This document shows, in pieces, positions 10,217 through 18,688 of a DNA stretch of 64,000 nucleotides; the first letter of the stretch is position 1; each line of letters begins with the position of its first letter. This DNA comes from Chitinophagaceae bacterium UBA1930. Lineage in GTDB: Bacteria; Bacteroidota; Bacteroidia; Chitinophagales; Chitinophagaceae. Location of the stretch: positions 1 through 64,000 of the forward strand of contig DDFK01000002.1 of NCBI GenBank assembly GCA_002337145.1, given 5' to 3'. Both the position numbers and the translations under genes were made by a program. The notes below the pieces were generated by a model. It made no database searches and was not told the origin of the DNA. It saw only the letters and a list, made by a program, of their open reading frames with translations.

Positions 10217-10281
10217 TAGACCTGATTTCCCGTTTAGTTTATAATTAGCGAAATTTATATTGTTCATTAAATTTTAATTTT

Positions 10282-10818
10282 ATGAAATCGTCATTAATTA
10301 TTTTATTCACCATAAGCGTTGCATTAACTGGTTGCGGCACTAAACAATTAGATAAACAAACCGCATTAGAAGTCATTAAAAAAAGTGCGGGCTATCCATT
10401 GAGCTTAGACCGTGATATTTATTGCAGTGACCCGGAACATGCCCGTAAACTTATGGCTGCCGGACTTGATAAAAATGGTTTGGTGACCGTATTGCAGACA
10501 CAAAAGCTAAGTGATGGAGGTAAGCCCTTGATACAATTTACCGCTAAAGCGCAGCCATATTTATTGGCTATTTCGCCAAAGGATAAAACATTTGGCATAC
10601 AAAAGGTTAAACTGGCCGATGAGGATATCGCAGAAATCACTTCAATACAAGATGATGAAAGCACTAAAACTAAACTTGTTGAATATACAACAATCTATAA
10701 AAACGTTAGTCCATTTGCAGCCTTAGTTAATCAGGATTTCACAGTCCTTAAAAAACATAAAGCGTATCTGTCATTACGTGATGGTAGCTGGCAGGTTGAA
10801 AACCGTATAGTGCATTAA
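10282..10818 (+). CDS. Small lipoprotein of unknown function
   Basis: A 178-residue protein with a type II signal peptide: MKSSLIILFTISVALTGC places the lipidated Cys at residue 18. The mature part is hydrophilic and has no motif I recognise. It sits between the RteC-like gene and the candidate structured RNA upstream of the tra genes, in the same direction. It may belong to the element's accessory set, and surface exposure is only inferred from the lipobox. Confidence 0.75.
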   Translation: MKSSLIILFTISVALTGCGTKQLDKQTALEVIKKSAGYPLSLDRDIYCSDPEHARKLMAAGLDKNGLVTVLQTQKLSDGGKPLIQFTAKAQPYLLAISPKDKTFGIQKVKLADEDIAEITSIQDDESTKTKLVEYTTIYKNVSPFAALVNQDFTVLKKHKAYLSLRDGSWQVENRIVH

Positions 10819-10901
10819 TAAATCTTTGCATCCGGTCGAATTGATGAATGGAGTGGAAGTATGAAACGACATGAAGAAATGAGACGGGATGCCAATTACT
10901 A

Positions 10902-11150
10902 CAGCATACCGGCTGCAATCCTTTTAAACTCTCATTAATGCTATTGCAGCGGGTATGCTGAATCTTAAAATCTCTGTATAAACAAATTCTTGCTATCACC
11001 ATTAGCGTGAGGGATAGCAGCGTATAGCCCACAGCCACGAAGCATGAGTGGCGAGGACTTGAAGCGAATAGCCCGGCCAGAAAGGACACGCCCTTCAATC
11101 TTTTAGCTCATTCAATAAGCTCCGATCACCGGGGCTTTTTTTATTTTTTT
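10902..11150 (+). ncRNA. Candidate structured RNA with terminator upstream of the tra operon
   Basis: This 490-bp gap between the lipoprotein and the tra genes is rich in secondary structure. An 18-bp inverted repeat with one mismatch pairs 10902-10919 with 10943-10960. A second stem pairs GCTATC (10992-10997) with GATAGC (11013-11018), and a third pairs GCCAC (11034-11038) with GTGGC (11048-11052). The sequence ends in a stem 11118-11124/11130-11136 followed by a T-rich run, a good rho-independent terminator on the + strand. Two similar blocks (AGCGTATAGCCC and AGCGAATAGCCC) recur. It could be a regulatory RNA of the element or a readthrough-controlled leader; an oriT cannot be excluded for the long inverted repeat. 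Confidence 0.45.
11118..11150 (+). terminator. Rho-independent terminator before the tra operon
   Basis: A 7-bp stem (AGCTCCG / CGGGGCT with one G-U pair) and a 5-nt loop are followed by a run dominated by T. It closes transcription entering from the lipoprotein side or ends the candidate RNA. Confidence 0.75.
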
Positions 11151-11332
11151 AAAATTTTTTCTTCCTGATTATCAGCAATGTACATGGGGTACAACGTAGG
11201 GTACAACAAAAGTTGGACTTGATAAGGGGTATTCAGTGACCGTTTCTTTGTGTAGAAATTGTAAGCAACCCGGTTTTTTTTGCAAGAGATGAAAGCCGGA
11301 TTGATTTAGTGAAAACGAAAAAAAAGAAGCAT

Positions 11333-11812
11333 ATGTTTACAAACATCTCCTGGACGACCTACATGACTTTTGTAGCCCTCCTCTTAATCGTATGGTATCT
11401 CATTATTGGGTTGAGATTTTATCTAAACGATCTGCAAATCCTTCTTTCAGGTAAAAGAAAGCCAGCCCCTCAGATTGCCGGTAGTGAGTTCAGGTCCTTC
11501 CTACATGACGAAGCAATAAGCCATGAAACGGAAACAACCGCTACACTCAGCAAAGAACAAACTGATGATCTATTTGAAAAAGTGGAAATCCTCTCTGCAA
11601 AAATCAAAGATGCTGTCTCAGACGCTTCTGAAAAAGGCTACAATAAAGAAGAATTTTCCTTTTTACTGCAACTAACACTGAAAGAATATCCTGAACTAAA
11701 AGGCGGCCCCTTTCAGGTTCCCATCAATAACCTCATTGCATCCGAATGTGAAAAACAAGGCTTCATCCACCTCAGTGCTGTAGAGCTGGAGATGTTGTGG
11801 GTAGAGGTGTAG
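11333..11812 (+). CDS. Single-pass membrane protein of the tra region, unknown function
   Basis: About 159 residues from the ATG at 11333; an in-frame GTG at 11309 would add eight mostly Lys residues. One transmembrane helix lies near residues 10-32 (FVALLLIVWYLIIGLRFYL), then a soluble, Glu/Lys-rich domain. The ATG is preferred because an A-rich leader precedes it, as is usual in this phylum. It is the first gene of the conjugation block, about 100 bp before TraE. Position and membrane topology suggest a transfer-apparatus or regulatory role, but I do not recognise the family. Confidence 0.7.
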   Translation: MFTNISWTTYMTFVALLLIVWYLIIGLRFYLNDLQILLSGKRKPAPQIAGSEFRSFLHDEAISHETETTATLSKEQTDDLFEKVEILSAKIKDAVSDASEKGYNKEEFSFLLQLTLKEYPELKGGPFQVPINNLIASECEKQGFIHLSAVELEMLWVEV

Positions 11813-11831
11813 TTATGAAGCCGCCCTCCTT

Positions 11832-11855
11832 CCTCTCCGCAGTATGGCGGAGAGG
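11832..11855 (+). other. Strong hairpin between the first tra-region gene and TraE
   Basis: A perfect 9-bp stem (CCTCTCCGC / GCGGAGAGG) with a 6-nt loop lies about 55 bp upstream of the TraE start. There is no T-run after it, so it is more likely an RNA-stability or attenuation element than a terminator. Confidence 0.55.
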
Positions 11856-11908
11856 TCAAGGAAGGGTATCATTAAAATCAACAGTGTTCAACTTTTAAAT
11901 CGTGTGAT

Positions 11909-12247
11909 ATGAAAATGTGTGATAGAAAGTTTAAGAGTTTCTCCCGCAAGGCTGGATTAACCATAATGGCAACCGTGTTCTTTGTCGCCATGCACATCGC
12001 AGCATTCTCCCAAGACGGAAATGCCGGGATAAATGAAGCCAACACGAAAGTGCGTGGCTATTTCGATTCAGGTACTAACCTGATGTACGCTGTAGGTGCA
12101 TTGCTCGGGCTGATCGGTGCGGTGAAGGTTTACCAGAAATGGAACGCCGGTGATCCCGACACAGGAAAGGTTGCCGCCGCCTGGTTCGGCAGTTGCGTCT
12201 TCCTTGTGATCGTAGCCACCGTTATCAAATCCTTCTTCGGCGTTTAA
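11909..12247 (+). CDS. traE: Conjugative transfer protein TraE (DUF4134)
   Basis: A 112-residue protein of the DUF4134 family, called TraE in CTnDOT-type elements. It has a cleavable signal-like segment (residues 18-35) and two further hydrophobic helices (AVGALLGLIGAVKVY and SCVFLVIVATVIKSFFGV), matching a VirB2-like pilin layout. The segment GDPDTGKVAAAWFGS between the helices is typical. It opens the core tra set and is followed by the DUF1896 gene. Function as a pilin-like subunit is inferred from topology and gene order. Confidence 0.88.
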   Translation: MKMCDRKFKSFSRKAGLTIMATVFFVAMHIAAFSQDGNAGINEANTKVRGYFDSGTNLMYAVGALLGLIGAVKVYQKWNAGDPDTGKVAAAWFGSCVFLVIVATVIKSFFGV

Positions 12248-12273
12248 CATCCTCATCCATCAAAGCAGACACC

Positions 12274-12708
12274 ATGCAAGCGGTACTGATTGAAAAACTT
12301 CACTGGTATGCCATCCATAACAATTTGGATCTGCTCATCTCGCTTCAGCAAGAAGGGAAAGTAAACAGCTACCTACAGGAAAAAATGGCTACAGCAAATG
12401 ACTTGCTTAGCCAGTTGCAATCAGCAAATACACCGCCTTACATCATCGAGGAACAATGCCTTGAATTTCTTACAAAGGATTTGCGGCCTTCAAAGTTTAA
12501 CTACCTCCTTGCTGCTTTAGAAGAAGATTCTGAAACGGACTACAAACGCTTTAAAGAAAGCGGCATACTCACCTATGAAGTCATTAACCTGATCGGAGCC
12601 TGTACCCCCATTTTTGAAACATTGGGGTTCGCTTCTGCCAATGAGGATGACAGGCATCTGCGGTATGCGATCACGGGTGCAATCAAAGAATATTTAGATA
12701 AGCAGTGA
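12274..12708 (+). CDS. DUF1896-family protein
   Basis: A soluble protein of 144 residues from the ATG at 12274; the frame is open further upstream but overlaps TraE, so the later start is chosen. The segment RPSKFNYLLAALEEDSE followed by LTYEVINLIGAC is characteristic of DUF1896, a family found next to large methylase-helicase genes in Bacteroidota mobile elements. It lies 19 bp before such a gene here. The family has no established activity; a partner role to the methylase-helicase is inferred from this recurrent linkage. Confidence 0.8.
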   Translation: MQAVLIEKLHWYAIHNNLDLLISLQQEGKVNSYLQEKMATANDLLSQLQSANTPPYIIEEQCLEFLTKDLRPSKFNYLLAALEEDSETDYKRFKESGILTYEVINLIGACTPIFETLGFASANEDDRHLRYAITGAIKEYLDKQ

Positions 12709-12727
12709 AGAATGAAATGTGCAGGGT

Positions 12728-15700
12728 ATGGCTTACAATCAATTACAAAAGCTCAATGATAATATAGCGGCTATCCGTATCGCACTTTCATGGGATAAAG
12801 ACAAAGCCCTTGATGAAGCAGAGGTAGCGGCCTTACAGAAATATGCAGGTTTTGGCGGTATCAAATCTATCCTGTTCCCTAATGCAGATAAAGAAGAATG
12901 GGTCAAACTCCATGCAACGAATGACGACCTGCGACTGTACTCCAAAATGATGGAACTGCACAGATTGTTGCAGGAACATCTTACCGAACAGCAATACAAG
13001 GAAACCATACAATCCATCAAGAACAGTGTTCTTACTGCGTTCTATACGCCGCAGGTTGTTCCACAGATTTTATACAACGCATTAAACGAACGTGGCATAC
13101 ACCCTGAACGGTTGTATGAGCCAAGCAGTGGTGGAGGCGTATTCATCAGTGAAGCCGCAAAGGCATTCCCATCATTAAAAGAAGTTACGGCTGTAGAAAA
13201 GGACATGCTTACAGGGCGCGTACTGGCTGCATTAAGCAGTGCTTTGCCTGTTCCTGCCAAAGTACATATCACCGGTTTTGAAGATACCCCGACCAATGAT
13301 AACGGAAAGTATGACCTGATCGTAAGCAATATCCCGTTCGGCAATTTCGCTGTATATGATGAAGCCTTTCCCGACAAGGCCATTTCCGGTAAAATCCACA
13401 ATTATTTTTTTGCCAAAGGACTTGATAAAATCAGCAATGGCGGGATAATGGCATTCCTTACCACAGACGGATTTTTAAATAACCCTTCCAATCAATCAGC
13501 CAGGGAATACCTGTTCAATAAAGCAGACTTTATCAGCCTTTCAGTGATGCCTGATAACCTGATGAAAGATACAGGTAACACAGAAGCTCCAAGCCACCTG
13601 CTCATTGTACAGAAGAACGATCAGAAGCAATTACTATCAGCAGAAGAACCACTGCTTATAGCAACCATTGAACAGCAAAATGAATTTGGCAATTACCAAC
13701 TGAATCAATACATCCACCGCCATCCTGAGATCATTAATGGCGATGAAATCAAAGCAGGCAGGAACCAATACGGAAGTGCCAATCAAAGTGTATGGCAGCA
13801 TGGCGATATAAACGTCATAGCTGAAAATCTTTCGGTTACTATTCAGGCCGGATTGCAGGAACGTTTTAATAAGCAGTTATTCCAGCAAGGACAAGCTGCG
13901 CTAATAGTGGAACCGCAAACAACAGGAAAATTACTGACCCTTCTTCCTATGCCTGAAAACAAAGCAGAAAAGGTAAATGTGCAGTTGGGATTGTTTGACA
14001 GCACACCTGCTGAAAATATCAACCGGGCGATGGCATATATCAACCCACTGGATGAAACCGTTGTGCAGAAGCAGACGGCAAGGATCATCAGCATGGTGAG
14101 AACCACCGACAAACCGGAACATGAAACCATCGTGCTGGTTACTGCAAAGGCTACCGCATTCAAACAATACGTTTATAAAATGTACTCCAATGCAGAAGAA
14201 ATTACTTTTTCTGCGAATTGGAAAAACGGCGGCGCCCTTGTCCATGAATTGCAGGGACTTTCAAGGCAACTGCAACAATACGATCATCATTATACTTATG
14301 AAGGTGATAAGGTACTGGAAGCAGCTTTCGGACTGGAACGTAATGAGCCAGGCATCTTCACCGATCTCAAACCTTATTATAAAGAAGGTACATTAGTTAT
14401 CCATAATGGTGTCATCGGCAGCATTGAAAGCCCTGATGCAGAATACAAGCAGGCAGCTTTCCGTCCGCTTCTTACAGGACAACAGGAAAGAGGATTCTAT
14501 GAGCAGTACATTATTATTCGCGATACCTACCTGGAACTGGCTGTAAAGGAAATATCGGGCAATGAGGAATATGCGGGGCTTCGAGCAACATTGAACCAGC
14601 ACTATGAACAGTTTGTATCGCAATACGGCCCGCTTAACTATCCTGTTAACCGTAAACTGATCACCAACGATACCGCTTTTGGTTTTACTGTACTGTCGTC
14701 ATTGGAACGCAAGGAAGGAGAACGTTATGTAAAAGCAGACATTGTTTTACAATCCTTAATCCAAAAGCAGGAACAGTTCAGGACAGACGACCCTATTGAA
14801 GCCCTTGCCCGTTCCTTAAATGAAAAAGGAAAAGTAAGCCTTGATTTTATTGAGGCGGCAACAGGATTATCAGAGCCGGAAATTATCAGTAAACTGGATA
14901 GCCATATTTACCTGAACCCACAAAGCAGGGAATGGGAAACAGTTGACCAGTATCTCTCCGGCAATGTTGTTGTCAAATTAGCAGTTGCCAAACAACAGGT
15001 TGACCTGCATCCCGGCGATGCACAATTACTAAGGAGCTTTGAAGCTATCGGCAAAGTACAGCCTGAGAAAATTCCCTTTGAACTGCTGGACTTTAACCTC
15101 GGTGAACGCTGGATACCTAACAGCTATTATGACCGCTATGCAAGCAAGCTTTTTGAGCTAAATACGAGCATCAATTATTTTCAGTCGTTAGACACATTCA
15201 AGGTAAACGCGTCAGGTTACAATGCAAAGATCACACAGGAATATGCGGTAACGCCTAAAAGCGGCAGGATCACCTATGGCACAACCATTTTGGAACATGC
15301 ACTGGAAAACACTACTCCCTTTTTTACCTATGAAGTAAAAGTTAGTGATGACAAGACCATACGCCTACCGGATAATGATGCCATACAACTTGCCCATCAA
15401 AAAATCGAATCCATACGCAACGGCTTTATCACCTGGTTGCAGGAATTGCCCGATGCCGATAAAAAGCATCTTGAAAAGTTATACAACGATACATTCAACT
15501 GTTATGTACTCCGGGAATACAATGGTGATCACCTGACATTCCCCGGCCTGGAACGAAAAAATTTAGGCATAGCCGACCTGTACAGTTCACAGAAAAATGC
15601 GGCATGGCGTGTTATCCAAAACAGGGGTGCATTAATAGACCATGAAGTAGGCCTGGGCAAAACGCTGACCATGATCGTTGCGGCAAGCGAAATGAAAAGG

Positions 15701-18325
15701 CTCGGCATCGTGCATAAGCCCATGATACTGGCATTAAAATCGAATATCAACCAGATCACTGAAACCTATAAGAAAGCCTATCCACATGCTCGCATTCTCG
15801 CACCGGGCGAAAATGATTTTACACCGGCTAAACGGATGCGGCTGTTCCATGAAATCAAAAACAATAACTGGGACTGTATCATCCTAACGCATGACCAGTT
15901 CGGGAAAATACCACAGTCACCGGAAATACAAAGGGAGATATTTCAGAATGAACTGGATAACGTAGAGCGTGACCTGGACACACTGAAAGACCTGGGCGGC
16001 GATGTTTCTAAAAAGATGCTCAAAGGGTTGGAGATCCACAAGAACAACCTGCAGGGCAAACTCAAAACGCTGCTTACCGACATCGAACAAAAGAAAGATG
16101 TAGGCATCAACTTCAAGGAATTGGGTGTTGACCACCTCTTTATTGATGAAGCACATAAATTCAAGAACCTCACCTTTACGACACGCCATGACCGTGTTGC
16201 GGGGATAGGCAATATGGAAGGCAGCCAGAAAGCACTCAACATGCTTTTTGCTGTACGCACTTTACAGGAAAAATTTGATGCAGACCTGTGTGTTACCTTT
16301 TTATCAGGCACGCCCATTTCCAACAGCCTAACAGAGATGTACCTGCTGTTCAAATATCTACGTCCCAAAGAAATGGAGCGGCAGCACATCGAAAACTTTG
16401 ATGGCTGGGCAGCGGTTTTCGCAAGGAAAACGACCGACTTTGAATTTTCTGTTACCAATGAAATCATCGCCAAAGAACGTTTCAGGCATTTTATTAAAGT
16501 GCCTGAACTGGCACTGTTCTATAATGAAATAACCGATTATAAAACAGCCAAACATATACAGCTTGACAAACCTGTACTGCATGAAACGCTGGTGAACATC
16601 AAGCCGACACCGGAGCAAACCGAATTTATTAACAAGCTCATGCAGTTTGCCAAAACAGGGGATGGCATGCTGATAGGCCGTGCCCCGCTGACCCGTGAGG
16701 AAGATAAAGGCAGGATGCTGATCGCCACCAACTATGCAAAGAAAATGGCTGCTGACCTGCGTCTTATTGATAGCCGAACGTATGATGACCATCCTGAAAA
16801 CAAGGTAAGCACCTGTGCCCGTAAAGTGGCAGAACTCTATTATCAAAGCCAGCCACACAGGGGAACACAGATCATCTTCAGTGATATTGGTACGCCTAAA
16901 CCCAATGAGTTTAATATCTACGATGCACTGAAGGGAAAACTGACAAGGGACTTTGATATCCCTGCCGGTGAGATCACATTTATCCATGACTGGACTGATA
17001 AGAAAAAGCCGGAACTGTTCAGGAAAATGAACAACGGGCAGATCAGGATTCTTATTGGCAGCACGGAAAAAGCAGGCACAGGTTTAAACGTGCAGCAAAG
17101 GGTAATCGCAATGCACCACATGGATATACCCTGGAAACCTGCTGAACTGGAGCAACGCAATGGCCGTGGTGCAAGACAGGGAAATCTTATTGCGAAGGAA
17201 CACTACGATAACAAGGTGCAGAATTTCATTTATGCCGTTGAGCAGTCTTTGGACAATTACAAGTTCAACCTCCTGAAGAATAAGCAAACCTTCATCAGCC
17301 AAATGAAGAATTGTGAGCTGAACATCCGCACGATTGACGAAGGGGCTATTGATGAAAAAACAGGGATGAACTTTTCCGAATACATCGCTATCCTTTCCGG
17401 CGATACCTCGCTGCTGGAAAAATCAAAACTGGAAAAGAAAGTAGCGGTGCTGGAAAGCCTGAAAACGGCACACTTCAGGGAAGTATCCCGCTCCAAATAC
17501 CAACTCAATAATCTCCAGCATGAGAAGGAAAGCACTGTGCAGACGCTGGGCAAATTGTCTAAAGATGAAAAACTCTATAAAGGCAAGCTGCAATATGAAA
17601 AGGATGGCACAAAAGCCAATCCTGTACAGTTAACGGGGCTTACGACCGCCGATCCTGAAATCATCGGCAACCATCTGATCAAACTTTACCAGCACTGGAA
17701 ACCAACGGACGAACCGAAGATTGGAACGCTGTACGGTTTTGACCTATGCATCCGGCAGCAACAGGAAGCGTATGAAGAAAACGGAATGTTTAAGCACAGG
17801 TGTTATAATACGCTGTACGCCGTCAACCCGAAAACAGACATCAAGTACACCTATAATCAGGGGCATCCCAACATGGATAATGCAAAGCTCGCTGCCCGTT
17901 ATTTCCTCAATGCGATTGACCGGGTTGAACCCTTAAAGGAAAAATACCAAAAGACATTAAAAGAACTGGAAACAAATATCCCGATGGTTGCTGCATTCGT
18001 GAACAAGCCTTTTGAAAAGGAAAAGGAACTGCTGCAAATGAAAAGTGAACTGGCAAACCTTGAAAGAAAGATAGCTATCAAGATACAGGAAAACCAAATG
18101 AAGCAGAACGGCCTGTTTGATGAAAAATCCTCTGAACAAAAAGAGCAACAGCCCAATCAGGTTGTCGATATACCGCTGATACAAATGAACCCCAAAGTGA
18201 CTACGCCCTTGCAGGTGGCAATCGCAAAAGTCAATGGTACAGTAGTCAACGGAGCAAATCAGCATCAGGTTAGAGAAGAACAGGTCGCACAGCGGAACAA
18301 GCGCAGCAACAGGTTAAGACTTTAA
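12728..18325 (+). CDS. Giant N6-adenine methylase / SNF2-type helicase fusion (DarB-like)
   Basis: An 1865-residue protein from the ATG at 12728 (a GTG at 12719 is an alternative). The N-terminal third is a SAM-dependent methyltransferase: EPSSGGGVFISEA near residue 135 is the SAM-binding motif and SNIPFG near 205 corresponds to the NPPY-type catalytic motif. A superfamily-2 helicase follows, with GLGKT near 977, IDEAH near 1140, LSGTPISN near 1200 and QRNGRGARQG near 1477. A coiled-coil-rich tail ends it. The layout matches P1 phage DarB and similar giant proteins on conjugative elements, some of which protect transferred DNA from host restriction. That role is inferred here. It is uninterrupted and lies inside the tra operon, between DUF1896 and TraF. 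Confidence 0.88.
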   Translation: MAYNQLQKLNDNIAAIRIALSWDKDKALDEAEVAALQKYAGFGGIKSILFPNADKEEWVKLHATNDDLRLYSKMMELHRLLQEHLTEQQYKETIQSIKNSVLTAFYTPQVVPQILYNALNERGIHPERLYEPSSGGGVFISEAAKAFPSLKEVTAVEKDMLTGRVLAALSSALPVPAKVHITGFEDTPTNDNGKYDLIVSNIPFGNFAVYDEAFPDKAISGKIHNYFFAKGLDKISNGGIMAFLTTDGFLNNPSNQSAREYLFNKADFISLSVMPDNLMKDTGNTEAPSHLLIVQKNDQKQLLSAEEPLLIATIEQQNEFGNYQLNQYIHRHPEIINGDEIKAGRNQYGSANQSVWQHGDINVIAENLSVTIQAGLQERFNKQLFQQGQAALIVEPQTTGKLLTLLPMPENKAEKVNVQLGLFDSTPAENINRAMAYINPLDETVVQKQTARIISMVRTTDKPEHETIVLVTAKATAFKQYVYKMYSNAEEITFSANWKNGGALVHELQGLSRQLQQYDHHYTYEGDKVLEAAFGLERNEPGIFTDLKPYYKEGTLVIHNGVIGSIESPDAEYKQAAFRPLLTGQQERGFYEQYIIIRDTYLELAVKEISGNEEYAGLRATLNQHYEQFVSQYGPLNYPVNRKLITNDTAFGFTVLSSLERKEGERYVKADIVLQSLIQKQEQFRTDDPIEALARSLNEKGKVSLDFIEAATGLSEPEIISKLDSHIYLNPQSREWETVDQYLSGNVVVKLAVAKQQVDLHPGDAQLLRSFEAIGKVQPEKIPFELLDFNLGERWIPNSYYDRYASKLFELNTSINYFQSLDTFKVNASGYNAKITQEYAVTPKSGRITYGTTILEHALENTTPFFTYEVKVSDDKTIRLPDNDAIQLAHQKIESIRNGFITWLQELPDADKKHLEKLYNDTFNCYVLREYNGDHLTFPGLERKNLGIADLYSSQKNAAWRVIQNRGALIDHEVGLGKTLTMIVAASEMKRLGIVHKPMILALKSNINQITETYKKAYPHARILAPGENDFTPAKRMRLFHEIKNNNWDCIILTHDQFGKIPQSPEIQREIFQNELDNVERDLDTLKDLGGDVSKKMLKGLEIHKNNLQGKLKTLLTDIEQKKDVGINFKELGVDHLFIDEAHKFKNLTFTTRHDRVAGIGNMEGSQKALNMLFAVRTLQEKFDADLCVTFLSGTPISNSLTEMYLLFKYLRPKEMERQHIENFDGWAAVFARKTTDFEFSVTNEIIAKERFRHFIKVPELALFYNEITDYKTAKHIQLDKPVLHETLVNIKPTPEQTEFINKLMQFAKTGDGMLIGRAPLTREEDKGRMLIATNYAKKMAADLRLIDSRTYDDHPENKVSTCARKVAELYYQSQPHRGTQIIFSDIGTPKPNEFNIYDALKGKLTRDFDIPAGEITFIHDWTDKKKPELFRKMNNGQIRILIGSTEKAGTGLNVQQRVIAMHHMDIPWKPAELEQRNGRGARQGNLIAKEHYDNKVQNFIYAVEQSLDNYKFNLLKNKQTFISQMKNCELNIRTIDEGAIDEKTGMNFSEYIAILSGDTSLLEKSKLEKKVAVLESLKTAHFREVSRSKYQLNNLQHEKESTVQTLGKLSKDEKLYKGKLQYEKDGTKANPVQLTGLTTADPEIIGNHLIKLYQHWKPTDEPKIGTLYGFDLCIRQQQEAYEENGMFKHRCYNTLYAVNPKTDIKYTYNQGHPNMDNAKLAARYFLNAIDRVEPLKEKYQKTLKELETNIPMVAAFVNKPFEKEKELLQMKSELANLERKIAIKIQENQMKQNGLFDEKSSEQKEQQPNQVVDIPLIQMNPKVTTPLQVAIAKVNGTVVNGANQHQVREEQVAQRNKRSNRLRL

Positions 18326-18336
18326 AAGAAAATATT

Positions 18337-18657
18337 ATGAGCAACAGTGTATATCCAATCAATAAAGGCATCAATAAAAGTATTGAGTTCAAGGGGCTGA
18401 AAGCACAGTATATCTGGTATTTCGGGGGCGGTGTAATTGCATTGCTGATTTTCTTTGCCATCATGTACATCATCGGCATCAATTCATTTATCTGTATCGG
18501 TATCATACTCATTGCCGGAACTGTACTGGTAGTTAAGCTGTACGCACTAAGCAATACTTATGGCGAATACGGTATGATGAAGACCATAGCCAAACGCAGC
18601 GTACCGAAAGTCATTAAATCAAAAAGTAGAGCGGTGTTCTTCGGAAAAAGCAGTTGA
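18337..18657 (+). CDS. traF: Conjugative transfer protein TraF (DUF4133)
   Basis: A 106-residue membrane protein of the DUF4133 family. The N-terminal motif NKGINKSIEFKGLKAQYIWY is diagnostic. Two adjacent transmembrane helices (about residues 30-50 and 54-74) are followed by a basic C-terminal tail. In CTnDOT-type elements it corresponds to a VirB3-like subunit located between TraE and the TraG ATPase; the order here is the same apart from the inserted methylase-helicase. Confidence 0.9.
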   Translation: MSNSVYPINKGINKSIEFKGLKAQYIWYFGGGVIALLIFFAIMYIIGINSFICIGIILIAGTVLVVKLYALSNTYGEYGMMKTIAKRSVPKVIKSKSRAVFFGKSS

Positions 18658-18688
18658 CCATAATTAGTAACAAGGTAAAAAAGTGAAC

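Noticed and set aside
16358..16987. Minus-strand 209-codon open frame
   Set aside because: Shadow of the methylase-helicase gene in a conserved helicase region.
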